Origin: Jeotgalibacillus proteolyticus
Lineage (GTDB): Bacteria > Bacillota > Bacilli > Bacillales > Jeotgalibacillaceae
Reading direction: 5' to 3'
Assembly: GCF_002926065.1 (NCBI RefSeq)
Contig: NZ_PREZ01000001.1
Span: 310,001 to 374,000, forward strand
Length of the DNA stretch: 64,000 nt
Positions within the stretch are counted from its first letter, which is position 1. Every line of letters begins with the position of its first letter. Shown piece by piece: positions 31,733 through 40,196 of the stretch. The position numbers were made by a program, and so were the translations under genes. Below the pieces are notes generated by a model that was not told the DNA's origin, made no database searches, and saw only the letters and a list, made by a program, of their open reading frames with translations.

Positions 31733-32653
31733 TTATTTAAAATCTGATTCGTTGCCTACCCACTCAACTTCTGTTTCTATGATAATTCCCTTATTCTCAA
31801 GGATCGTTCGTTTAATATGGCTGATCAGGTCCTGCACATCTTTTGAAGTGGCTCCCCCTGCGTTTACAATGAAATTTCCGTGAAGCTCTGAAACCTTTGC
31901 ACCGCCAATCTGATAGCCTTTTAATCCAGCCTCCTGAATTAACTGACCCGCATAGTCAGGAAGCGGGTTTCTGAAAATACTGCCTGAACAAGGATGGTTC
32001 CACGGCTGCGTTTCACGTCGGTAGTCTTTATACTTCTTCATTTCAGCCTTTATTTTTTCAGAGCTGTCTTCTTTCAGGGCAAATTCTGCCTCAATAACAA
32101 TCCCAGGGCGTTCTTTCTGCAGGACAGAAGTACGGTAAGAAAATTTCATTTCTTCATTTGTCAGCCATTCCATATCCCCGTTTGGAAACAACACATGGGC
32201 ACGAGTGAGAATTTTGGAAATATCTGATCCATGAGCTCCTGCATTCATATAGACAGAACCGCCTACAGACCCTGGAATACCGCTTGCAAATTGAAGTCCA
32301 TGAAGCCCTTCACGCGCCATTTTAGTGGCGAGAACGATAATGGAATAACCGCCTCCCACCCGGATCGTCGTTCCCTCAATCTGCAAATCATCCATGCCCT
32401 TTCCAAGCTTGATTACTACCCCCTTTATGCCTTTATCACTCACTAAAAGGTTCGAACCTCTTCCAATAACCCGCCATTCTACATTATGCCGGTTGATTAG
32501 TGTCATCAGCTGTTTTAAATGTTCAACAGAAGACGGCTCAATCAGCACATCAGCCGGTCCCCCAACTTTCATTGTTGTATGATTAACCAATTTCTCGTCG
32601 TAAGATACTTTTCCTAATTCTGCTTTTTGCAGTTCAATTATAAACTTCTCCAT
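31733..32653 (-). CDS. murB: UDP-N-acetylenolpyruvoylglucosamine reductase
   Basis: FAD enzyme (306 residues) that reduces the enolpyruvyl group to give UDP-MurNAc. Motifs: FAD-binding VGGPADVLIEP and GRGSNLLVSD (about 29-71), GIPGSVGGSVYMNAGAHG (about 128-145) and CSGSIFRNP with the catalytic Ser (about 221-229). The ATG at 32653 is preceded by AAGGAGAG; the longer frame extends into the leader. It stands behind the spoVE terminator and has its own putative promoter and leader, and murG is missing upstream. Confidence 0.96.
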   Translation of the reverse strand: MEKFIIELQKAELGKVSYDEKLVNHTTMKVGGPADVLIEPSSVEHLKQLMTLINRHNVEWRVIGRGSNLLVSDKGIKGVVIKLGKGMDDLQIEGTTIRVGGGYSIIVLATKMAREGLHGLQFASGIPGSVGGSVYMNAGAHGSDISKILTRAHVLFPNGDMEWLTNEEMKFSYRTSVLQKERPGIVIEAEFALKEDSSEKIKAEMKKYKDYRRETQPWNHPCSGSIFRNPLPDYAGQLIQEAGLKGYQIGGAKVSELHGNFIVNAGGATSKDVQDLISHIKRTILENKGIIIETEVEWVGNESDFK

Positions 32654-32690
32654 ACTTTCTCTCCTTAAAGCATCATAATTCGCAGTATGC

Positions 32691-32721
32691 AAAAAAAACT
32701 CAGACATCTGCGAGTATGTCT
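32691..32721 (-). promoter_or_regulatory. Terminator-like hairpin in the murB leader
   Basis: On the minus strand AGACAT (32716-32721) pairs with ATGTCT (32702-32707) around an 8-nt loop, then GAG and eight T residues follow, about 40 bp before the murB start. The loop bases CGCAG can also pair with CTGCG just after the T-run. It resembles an attenuator; function is inference. Confidence 0.5.
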
Positions 32722-32738
32722 TTTCCCTATACTACACT

Positions 32739-32767
32739 ATTCTAATCAAAGAACATACAACTGAAAA
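32739..32767 (-). promoter_or_regulatory. Candidate SigA promoter of murB
   Basis: Minus strand TTTTCA (32762-32767) and TAGAAT (32739-32744) with a 17-bp spacer. Its predicted transcript would begin just before the leader hairpin. Moderate match to consensus. Confidence 0.45.
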
Positions 32768-32871
32768 GCCTTCGTCATTAAAATGTAAAAATAAACTTTT
32801 CTTATAAAATTTTATTTTACCTGCCATGTCCTTGTTACAAACAAGAAAAGGATAAATTGAGTCTGGGTAAT

Positions 32872-32908
32872 AAAAAAATCAGTCTGAGACACTGTCCCAA
32901 ACCGATTT
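32872..32908 (-). terminator. spoVE terminator
   Basis: Minus strand AATCGGTTTGGGAC pairs with GTCTCAGACTGATT (three G-T wobbles) followed by TTTTTTT. It begins at the spoVE stop and separates murB from the upstream genes. Confidence 0.8.
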
Positions 32909-33989
32909 AAACTTTTTTCCTGTATTTACTTATATTCAATAAAATTCCGCAGGAGAGAAGGACAAGTAAAAGGGAAGAGCCTCCATAGCTCATAAAAGGC
33001 AATGTGATCCCTGTTACCGGTATCAGGCCGATTACAACGGCTACATTAATCATCACCTGAATGCCGATCATCAGGACAATGCCGCCTGCCATCAGCTGAC
33101 CGAAAGTATCTGGGGCAGCGAGTGCAATTAAAACCCCTCTCCAGACAATCGCGCTAAAGAGCAAAAGCAGGAGCAATCCGCCGAAAAAACCAAGCTCTTC
33201 TCCTACGATCGCAAAAATAAAATCGTTTTGCGGTTCAGGAAGATAAAAATATTTTTGTCTGCTTTCTCCAAGTCCAAATCCAAAAATGGCTCCCGGTCCA
33301 AGTGCATACAAAGATTGAATCATCTGAAATCCGGCCCCTAAAGGATCCTGCCATGGGTCAAGATACGAAACAATACGCTGAAGGCGGTAAGGTGCTGAAA
33401 TAATCAATCCTGCAAAGCCTGCAATACCCAAAAAAATAAGTCCTGCAAAAAAACGGTACGGCGCTCCCGCTAAAAACATCAGGGCCAGACCAGTTCCTAA
33501 AATAACAGTGCCTGTCCCTAAATCGGGCTGAAGCATGACGATGCCAAATGGAAGAATTAATAAAAGCAGCTGTGGTGCCATTCCTTTGCGGAAGTTGGTA
33601 ATCGGATGGCTCGTTTCCTCCAGATTTTTCGCCAGAAGAAGCAATACCCCGATTTTTGCAAACTCAGAAGGCTGGAGGGACAGCGGTCCCACTCCAAGCC
33701 AGCTTTGGGATCCGTTTCTTACAAGACCCACACCCGGTATTAACACGAGAATCAAAAGCAGTACGCCTCCCAGGTAAACGGTCCATGCGTATTTTTTTAG
33801 TTTCCAATAATTGAAATTGGCTAAAAAAAGCATGGATACGATTCCAAGAATGGCAAAAACAGCTTGTCTTTTTGAAAAAAAGTGTGAATCACCAAAGCGG
33901 TCCAATGCCCATACGGAACTTGCGCTGTCGATCATAATGATGCCAAACACAACACACGAACAAATAAGTCCAACGAGCCAACGGTCCAT
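32907..33989 (-). CDS. spoVE: SEDS-family protein SpoVE (spore cortex; FtsW/RodA family)
   Basis: The 360-residue protein has about ten membrane segments and SEDS motifs (LQPSEFAKIG near 107-116; QPDLGTGTVILGTGLALMFLAG; ITLPFMSYGGSSLL near the C-terminus). SEDS proteins polymerise lipid II together with a class B PBP; the position next to murD/mraY/murE/spoVD marks this as SpoVE, partner of SpoVD in cortex synthesis. An in-frame stop four codons upstream fixes the ATG at 33989. The N-terminus is slightly shorter than usual. Confidence 0.92.
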   Translation of the reverse strand: MDRWLVGLICSCVVFGIIMIDSASSVWALDRFGDSHFFSKRQAVFAILGIVSMLFLANFNYWKLKKYAWTVYLGGVLLLILVLIPGVGLVRNGSQSWLGVGPLSLQPSEFAKIGVLLLLAKNLEETSHPITNFRKGMAPQLLLLILPFGIVMLQPDLGTGTVILGTGLALMFLAGAPYRFFAGLIFLGIAGFAGLIISAPYRLQRIVSYLDPWQDPLGAGFQMIQSLYALGPGAIFGFGLGESRQKYFYLPEPQNDFIFAIVGEELGFFGGLLLLLLFSAIVWRGVLIALAAPDTFGQLMAGGIVLMIGIQVMINVAVVIGLIPVTGITLPFMSYGGSSLLLVLLSCGILLNISKYRKKV

Positions 33990-34034
33990 ACTTATTGAGC
34001 CTCACAGTGAAAGATTGAGCAGTTAAACGCCCTG

Positions 34035-35384
34035 TTAAAGTTTATTCACCTCATCAATAAATATGTCTCCTCTTACTTCAAACGTCGGGTGCTGATCCCA
34101 GCTTGCACATGCTGGTGATAAAAGCACAATATCACCAGGTGAAGCAAGCTCTGAAGCTGCCCCTACACTTTCTTTTACGCTGTGTACTTTTATAAGAGAT
34201 TTAATTCCTGCCTTCTCTCCCATATCAAGCATCTTTTGGGCTGTCTGGCCAAACGCAATCATTGATTTAACATTTTTAAGGTAAGGTATTAAATCATCAA
34301 AGCTGTTTCCTCTATCTAATCCTCCGCAAAGAAGGATCGTTGGCTTTTGAAAGGCATCCAGTGCACTTTTTGTCGCTAGTGTATTTGTGGCTTTTGAATC
34401 GTTATAAAACTTTACATCATTCCACTCTCTAACAAACTGAGTACGGTGGCGTACACCGGTAAAGGTAGCCAGGACAGAACGGATCGCCTGATTGTCTGCT
34501 CCTGATAGCTTAGCTGCTGCAACCGCTGCAAGAATATTTTCAAGATTATGAGCTCCCGGAAGTACAATCTCCTCTGTATGAATGATTTCCTCACCCTTAA
34601 AATAAAGTACTCCTTCGGAAACATATAAGCCATCTGAAACTATTTTCTTTGTAGAAAATGGAATAATTTGCGCTTTTGTAAACGAAACCCGATCCATTAG
34701 CTCAGGCTGATCTGCATTAACAATGAGAAAATCTTTTTCAGTTTGATTTTTTGTAACAGCCGTTTTTGCCTTTACATACTCGTCCCTCGAGGAGTGATAA
34801 TCAAGATGCGCATCATAAATATTTGTAATCACTGCAATAGATGGCTTAAATTCGTTAATTCCCATCAGCTGAAAGGAAGAGAGCTCGACAACCATTGTGT
34901 CGGAAGCTTTTGCCTTTTGAGCTACCTCACAAGCCACCGTACCAATATTTCCTGCCATATAAACAGGCTGCTTTGCAGCTTCAATCATATGATGCACAAG
35001 GGTTGTGGTGGTGGTTTTACCATTTGTTCCTGTAATTCCGATCATCGTTGATTCACTGATCAGATAAGCAAGTTCAACTTCTGTAATAACCGGAAGCCCC
35101 ATTTCTCTAGCGCCTTTTATTAGCTCGTTCGTGTAGGGAATCCCGGGATTTTTGACGATTAATTCAAAGCCTTCCTCCAGCAATTCCACCGGATGGCTTC
35201 CGCACACAACCTTAATCCCTTCGTCGAGCAGGGACTGAGCCTCTTTATTCTCAGAAAGCGGCTTCCAGTCATTTACCGTGACGAAAGCGCCCAAGCGGTG
35301 CAGAAGCAAAGAAGCAGCAACACCGCTTTTGGCCAAGCCGACTACAAGTATTTTTTTATTTTGATATGTTGTAATATGCTTCAT
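34035..35384 (-). CDS. murD: UDP-N-acetylmuramoylalanine--D-glutamate ligase
   Basis: Mur ligase (449 residues) that adds D-Glu to UDP-MurNAc-L-Ala. The N-terminal Rossmann motif VVGLAKSGVAASLLL, the P-loop GITGTNGKTTTT (about 115-126) and the C-terminal YNDSKATN and LLCGGLDRG are all present. The start ATG is immediately after the mraY stop with no spacer. Part of the mraY-murD-spoVE segment. Confidence 0.97.
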   Translation of the reverse strand: MKHITTYQNKKILVVGLAKSGVAASLLLHRLGAFVTVNDWKPLSENKEAQSLLDEGIKVVCGSHPVELLEEGFELIVKNPGIPYTNELIKGAREMGLPVITEVELAYLISESTMIGITGTNGKTTTTTLVHHMIEAAKQPVYMAGNIGTVACEVAQKAKASDTMVVELSSFQLMGINEFKPSIAVITNIYDAHLDYHSSRDEYVKAKTAVTKNQTEKDFLIVNADQPELMDRVSFTKAQIIPFSTKKIVSDGLYVSEGVLYFKGEEIIHTEEIVLPGAHNLENILAAVAAAKLSGADNQAIRSVLATFTGVRHRTQFVREWNDVKFYNDSKATNTLATKSALDAFQKPTILLCGGLDRGNSFDDLIPYLKNVKSMIAFGQTAQKMLDMGEKAGIKSLIKVHSVKESVGAASELASPGDIVLLSPACASWDQHPTFEVRGDIFIDEVNKL

Positions 35385-36359
35385 TTATCCAAACACTCCA
35401 ATCAATACACCTAGGATGCCGACTGCAAGGCCGACTGACCAAAATACAGTAACAACCTTCCATTCAGACCAGCCGACTAATTCAAAATGATGATGCAGCG
35501 GACTCATTCTGAAGATTCGTTTACCGGTTAATTTAAAGGAAGTCACCTGCATAATAACGGAAAGAGTTTCTGCTACAAAAACAAGACCGATTAAAAGTAG
35601 CAGCACTTCCTGCTTAGCAAGCAGTGAGACTGTTCCAATAGCGCCTCCTAACGCAAGAGACCCTGTATCTCCCATAAAGACCTTTGCCGGGTGCGCATTA
35701 AAAACTAAAAATCCTAATACCGCTCCCACAACAGCCATACAGAAGATCGTCAGTGTAAATTGCTCCTGCTGATAGGCTAAAATGGCAAATGCTCCAAATG
35801 CTATAGCTGCTGTTCCGGAAACGAGCCCGTCCAACCCATCTGTTAAATTAACAGCATTTGAGAAACCGACGAGCCAGAAAATCACAAATCCAACATAAAG
35901 AAAGCCAAGATTAATTTCCACTGTAGTGAAAGGTATAGCAATAATTGACGAAAAGCCATTAGCTTGAAAAATTACATAAAAAATGATAGCAATGAAGATT
36001 TGGCCTATTAACTTTTGGAGGGATGTAAGCCCAAGATTCCGTTTCATCACAACCTTGATAAAGTCATCCAGGAAGCCAAGAATTCCGAAGGTTACTGTTA
36101 CCAAAAGCAAAAGCAGCAAGGTTACATTCATCGCATTAAAGAAAGCAGTAACCGCAAGCGAAGTTACGATGATGGAAAACAGGATAATTATCCCGCCCAT
36201 GGTCGGGGTTCCGGATTTTTTCTGGTGAGATTCCGGCCCTTCCTCCCGGATGCTTTGACCAAATTTTAACCTGCGTAAATATGGAATAAATAATGGTGAT
36301 ACTGCGACTGTTACAAAAAACGCCCCAAACAACGAGGCGAATATAGCCAAAATCGACAT
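35385..36359 (-). CDS. mraY: Phospho-N-acetylmuramoyl-pentapeptide-transferase
   Basis: MraY transfers phospho-MurNAc-pentapeptide to undecaprenyl phosphate, giving lipid I. The 324-residue protein has about ten membrane segments and catalytic Asp motifs in [10 protein letters not shown] (about 93-102), NLTDGLDGL (about 171-179) and [12 protein letters not shown]. The His motif MSPLHHHFE is also present. Start ATG with TTAGGAGGATTTAGC upstream. Confidence 0.97.
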   Translation of the reverse strand: MSILAIFASLFGAFFVTVAVSPLFIPYLRRLKFGQSIREEGPESHQKKSGTPTMGGIIILFSIIVTSLAVTAFFNAMNVTLLLLLLVTVTFGILGFLDDFIKVVMKRNLGLTSLQKLIGQIFIAIIFYVIFQANGFSSIIAIPFTTVEINLGFLYVGFVIFWLVGFSNAVNLTDGLDGLVSGTAAIAFGAFAILAYQQEQFTLTIFCMAVVGAVLGFLVFNAHPAKVFMGDTGSLALGGAIGTVSLLAKQEVLLLLIGLVFVAETLSVIMQVTSFKLTGKRIFRMSPLHHHFELVGWSEWKVVTVFWSVGLAVGILGVLIGVFG

Positions 36360-36617
36360 GCTAAATCCTCCTAATTCAAAAACGATATGTTAGTTTATCA
36401 ATAGTTTATCACATGATCTGCCTGCTTTTGAACAAATCAAATGTCCCCATATTATCATAGTAGTGAAATGTCCTGAGGTAAAGTTTTTTTCACTCAAAAT
36501 TTCCAGTGCTCAATAAATAAATAAAGTGCCGTTCATTTTTCCAGTACTTAAGAGCCCTCTCTTAAAGCACGGATAGAATTGAACAGACACTTCATTTTGT
36601 TTAATAGCTGATACGCA

Positions 36618-38084
36618 TTAAAATGCCCCTTTTACAAGCTCAAAGGCTACTTCCTTATCGTCAAAGGGGATCAGGTCATTGCCGATTATCTGAACCTTTT
36701 CATGTCCTTTGCCGGCTATTAAAATCACATCGTCTTCTTTCGCCTGGCTTATGGCATAGGCAATAGCTTCTTTTCGATCCAGAATAACTGAGTAATTATG
36801 TCCTGGAACCCCTTCTTCCATATCCTTAATAATATCTGCAGGATCTTCACTTCTCGGGTTGTCAGCTGTAAAAATAACGTCCGTCCCATAACCGCATGCT
36901 ACTTTAGCCATGAGAGGCCGTTTTGTCTTATCTCTGTCACCCCCGCACCCCACCACAACAAACGTGCGGCCTGCCCTCATTTTTACAATTGCCTGCAATA
37001 CGTTCTCCAGACTGTCTGGTGTATGCGCATAGTCTACGATGATTGTAAAAGGCTGATTAGCCTCGACAATTTCAAATCTCCCTGGCACACTTTGCATGTT
37101 CTTGAGTCCTTCTGCAATGGCTGACAGCGGAATTCTTTTAGCAAAGGTAGCAGCAATGGAAGCAAGTGCATTGTACACATTGAAAACGCCAACTACCGGG
37201 ATTTTAATATTTATCGTTCCGATTGGCGTATGGGCGGTAAAGGCGGTCGAATGCCTCCCGTAGGTTATTTTGCTCGCATAAACATCAGAACGCTCATTTA
37301 GTCCATATGAAATAATATGAGCTGAAGTTGCCTGGCGAATCATTTCAGAAAAGGGATCATCATCATTTACAATGGCGAATTTAGGAAGATCCATGAAATG
37401 ATTGTGGCCTAATTGAGAGAACAGCAGGCTTTTAGACCATCTGTAGTGATCCATTGTTCCATGGTAATCTAAATGGTCCTGCGTTAAATTCGTAAAAACT
37501 GCTATATCAATATCACAGCCGAATAGCCTTCCCTGGGCAAGCCCGTGAGAGGAGACCTCAATAATCGAAGTGGTAACGTTATGGGCAAGAAAATCACTAA
37601 GCGTCTGCTGAAGCAGCAGACTGTCCGGCGTCGTATTGATGGAGGTTTTGGTTTGGGCTCCCTGCTTCATGTAAAGAGTGCCTATAACGCCTGTCTTTTC
37701 TCCAGCATAGTCAACGATTGACTGAATCATATGCGAGACGGTCGTTTTACCGTTCGTTCCTGTAATGCCGATGACATTCATTTTGTAACTGGGATAGCCA
37801 TAAAACAAATTGGTGATCTGGGCTAAGGCGTGCCTGGAATTTTTCACCTGGATAACAGGGATGGATAAAGAAAGCTCGATGTCACAAAGAACAGCTGCAG
37901 CTCCGTTTAAAACAGCCTGCTGAATAAAATCCCTGCCGTCTCTTTTTTCTCCTTTTAACGCAATAAAAAGAGTTCCTTGTTTAACACTTTTATGATGGTG
38001 AGATATCGAATGAATAATTGGATCAGAAGTTGGTCCCTTCCACTCATAAAAAGGGATACAGCTTACCAGCTCCGAAAGTCTCAT
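36618..38084 (-). CDS. murE: UDP-MurNAc-tripeptide synthetase (meso-DAP-adding)
   Basis: Mur ligase (488 residues) that adds the third stem-peptide residue. P-loop GTNGKTT at about 109-115; the substrate-specificity motif DNPR at about 408-411 predicts meso-diaminopimelate rather than lysine. The ATG at 38084 (MRLSELVSCIP) follows TAGGAG by eight bases and fits the family; the longer frame was rejected. Between spoVD and mraY. Confidence 0.97.
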   Translation of the reverse strand: MRLSELVSCIPFYEWKGPTSDPIIHSISHHHKSVKQGTLFIALKGEKRDGRDFIQQAVLNGAAAVLCDIELSLSIPVIQVKNSRHALAQITNLFYGYPSYKMNVIGITGTNGKTTVSHMIQSIVDYAGEKTGVIGTLYMKQGAQTKTSINTTPDSLLLQQTLSDFLAHNVTTSIIEVSSHGLAQGRLFGCDIDIAVFTNLTQDHLDYHGTMDHYRWSKSLLFSQLGHNHFMDLPKFAIVNDDDPFSEMIRQATSAHIISYGLNERSDVYASKITYGRHSTAFTAHTPIGTINIKIPVVGVFNVYNALASIAATFAKRIPLSAIAEGLKNMQSVPGRFEIVEANQPFTIIVDYAHTPDSLENVLQAIVKMRAGRTFVVVGCGGDRDKTKRPLMAKVACGYGTDVIFTADNPRSEDPADIIKDMEEGVPGHNYSVILDRKEAIAYAISQAKEDDVILIAGKGHEKVQIIGNDLIPFDDKEVAFELVKGAF

Positions 38085-38158
38085 TTTTTCAGCTCCTAAC
38101 TCGGCAAACATCTAACATGTTCCTTATTGTAGCTTAAATTTCCATCCAGCACCACGAC

Positions 38159-40087
38159 TTATTCACCCTCCCCCATCATGACTCTGATGGTGGTCCCTTC
38201 ATTCACCGTCACATTCGGTTTAGGTGACTGCTCGATGACTTTTGTACCCTTTCCTTCAACCTCAAGCTTTAACGGCAAAAGCATTTCCTTTAGGTCCTTG
38301 GTTGTAGTCCCGATCAGATCAGGTACTTTATATGTTACAGGATCAAGCCACCTTACTGATTTTTCAACCTGCTTTTCTCTCGGCTTAACACCGAGTGTAC
38401 GCAGACCGTCTTCAAGCATATTACCGACTATTGGAGCAGCTACCACACCTCCAAACTGGACGGTATTTTTCGGATGATCCACAGCTAAATAAACAATCAG
38501 CTCCGGGTCATCGCTTGGAGCAAATCCGATAAAGGAAACGATATAGCTGTCCTCCATATACTTTCCGTCCTTTACCTTCTGCGCAGTTCCTGTTTTGCCG
38601 CCTACTCTGTAGGTATCAACATAAGCGCCGCGGCCAGTCCCCTGGGCTACGACCGTTTCAAGGGCTTCCCTTACCTGCTTGGATGTATCCTCCGAAATGA
38701 CTCTTCTTTTTAATTTAGGCTCAATTTCTTTTATAATTTCCCCGGTTTCTCCGTTCGTCCATTTTTTTGCGATATGGGGAGTAGGTAAATAGCCGCCATT
38801 AATTGCAGCTGATACAGCTGTTATTTGCTGAATTGGGGTTACAGAGACCCCTTGTCCAAACGCGGTCGTGGCTAATTCCAGAGGCCCGACACGATCCATT
38901 GGAAATAAAATACCGTTTGCCTCCCCCAATAAGTCAATGCCTGTTTTTTGCCCAAAGCCAAACTGCTTAATATAGGAAAATAGCTTTTCCTTTCCAAGTC
39001 TGTTACCAAGCTCTATAAAACCCGGGTTGCAGGAATTTTGTACAACCTCCAAAAAAGTCTGCTGCCCATGACCTTCCCTTTTCCAGCAGTGTAAATGTGT
39101 TCCTGCAATTTCAACAGAGCCTGAATCATAAAATTGTTCCCGCTCTAAATCGACCTTGCCTTCTTCCAGTGCAGCAGCAAGTGTAATTATTTTGAAAGTA
39201 GAACCCGGTTCATATGTGCTCCAGATAGGTAAAATACGATTATAGATATCTGGGTGCGTTTCTTGAAATGCCAGCGGATGAAAATCCGGCCGGCTTGCCA
39301 TACCAAAAATTTCTCCCGTCTTCGGATTCATTGCAACGGCAAACATCTGATCAGGATCGTATTGAAGCTGTGCATTCGTTAGTTCTCTTTCCAGGATGGA
39401 CTGAATATCCTGATCAATCGTTAAATACAAATCATTTCCCTTTGCCGGCTGCCTGTAGTTAGCAGTCATGTCTTCCATATCTCTTCCCTTTGCGTCTGTA
39501 TATAGCTCAATAGCTCCTTTTTCCCCATTAAGCATGTCATCATGGATAAGCTCAAGCCCGGAGAGACCTTGATTATCTACTCCAATAAATCCGAGAACAT
39601 GTGAAAGTGACTTGCCGCCAGGGTATTGGCGTTCAAAATCATCGGCAATGTACACTCCCTTAAGCTTTGCTTCTTCAATTTTTCGCACCTGTTCAAAAGA
39701 CAGCTTGCGTCCTTCCGGGTGAAGCTTTTCCATCGATCCTTTACGTTCAACAAATTCGACCGCTTTTTCTAGCGGCATATCCAAAATTTCTGCCAGGGTT
39801 TGGGCAGTCTCCTTCCGATTTTCAATTTGCCTTGGAATAATAAACAAGCTTGGAGCAAGCTTGTTTAAAACGATTGGTTCTCCATCGCGATCAAAAATTG
39901 CCCCCCGCTCCGCTTCCATTGGTAATTCTCTGCTCCAGCTGCTTAATGCTTTCGTCAGGAGAGTCTCATGGGAGATAAATTGAACAATAAACATCCTCCC
40001 AACCAAAATAATTATCCCCACCAAAAAAAGAACTAATGCTGCTACTAATCTTTTGCGTACGGTTCTGTGTGCTGTCTTCTTTTTCAA
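38159..40087 (-). CDS. spoVD: SpoVD, sporulation-specific class B penicillin-binding protein
   Basis: Transpeptidase (642 residues) for spore cortex, partner of SpoVE. One N-terminal transmembrane segment, a dimerisation domain, then the transpeptidase domain with the active-site STFK near 296-299, SCN in VVQNSCNPGF and KTGTAQ, and one C-terminal PASTA domain (about 585-640). The start was set at TTG 40087, ten bases after GGGGAGG; TTG 40096 is almost on top of that site. A SigE-like promoter precedes it. Confidence 0.95.
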   Translation of the reverse strand: MKKKTAHRTVRKRLVAALVLFLVGIIILVGRMFIVQFISHETLLTKALSSWSRELPMEAERGAIFDRDGEPIVLNKLAPSLFIIPRQIENRKETAQTLAEILDMPLEKAVEFVERKGSMEKLHPEGRKLSFEQVRKIEEAKLKGVYIADDFERQYPGGKSLSHVLGFIGVDNQGLSGLELIHDDMLNGEKGAIELYTDAKGRDMEDMTANYRQPAKGNDLYLTIDQDIQSILERELTNAQLQYDPDQMFAVAMNPKTGEIFGMASRPDFHPLAFQETHPDIYNRILPIWSTYEPGSTFKIITLAAALEEGKVDLEREQFYDSGSVEIAGTHLHCWKREGHGQQTFLEVVQNSCNPGFIELGNRLGKEKLFSYIKQFGFGQKTGIDLLGEANGILFPMDRVGPLELATTAFGQGVSVTPIQQITAVSAAINGGYLPTPHIAKKWTNGETGEIIKEIEPKLKRRVISEDTSKQVREALETVVAQGTGRGAYVDTYRVGGKTGTAQKVKDGKYMEDSYIVSFIGFAPSDDPELIVYLAVDHPKNTVQFGGVVAAPIVGNMLEDGLRTLGVKPREKQVEKSVRWLDPVTYKVPDLIGTTTKDLKEMLLPLKLEVEGKGTKVIEQSPKPNVTVNEGTTIRVMMGEGE

Positions 40088-40119
40088 GGAGCTCAATCCT
40101 CCCCTTATGTATTAATAGG

Positions 40120-40149
40120 ACTATATGAAGCGAGGGATTTTTACATGAC
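40120..40149 (-). promoter_or_regulatory. Candidate SigE promoter of spoVD
   Basis: Minus strand GTCATGTA (40142-40149) and CATATAGT (40120-40127) with a 14-bp spacer closely match the SigE pattern GTCATATT-N14-CATACAAT. It lies between the pbpB terminator and the spoVD start, consistent with mother-cell expression. Confidence 0.65.
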
Positions 40150-40150
40150 A

Positions 40151-40193
40151 AAAAAACCTTTTCTCTACGTTCTTACCGTAAAGAAAAGGTTTC
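40151..40193 (-). terminator. pbpB terminator
   Basis: Minus strand AAACCTTTTCT pairs with AGAAAAGGTTT (one bulge) and is followed by a T-run. It separates the vegetative ftsL-pbpB unit from spoVD. Confidence 0.85.
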
Positions 40194-40196
40194 TTA

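Noticed and set aside
36541-36575. TTAAGAG/CTCTTAA hairpin between murE and mraY as a terminator
   Set aside because: No T-run follows on either strand, so it was not called a terminator. The rest of the 258-bp gap shows no gene; only a weak promoter candidate near mraY.
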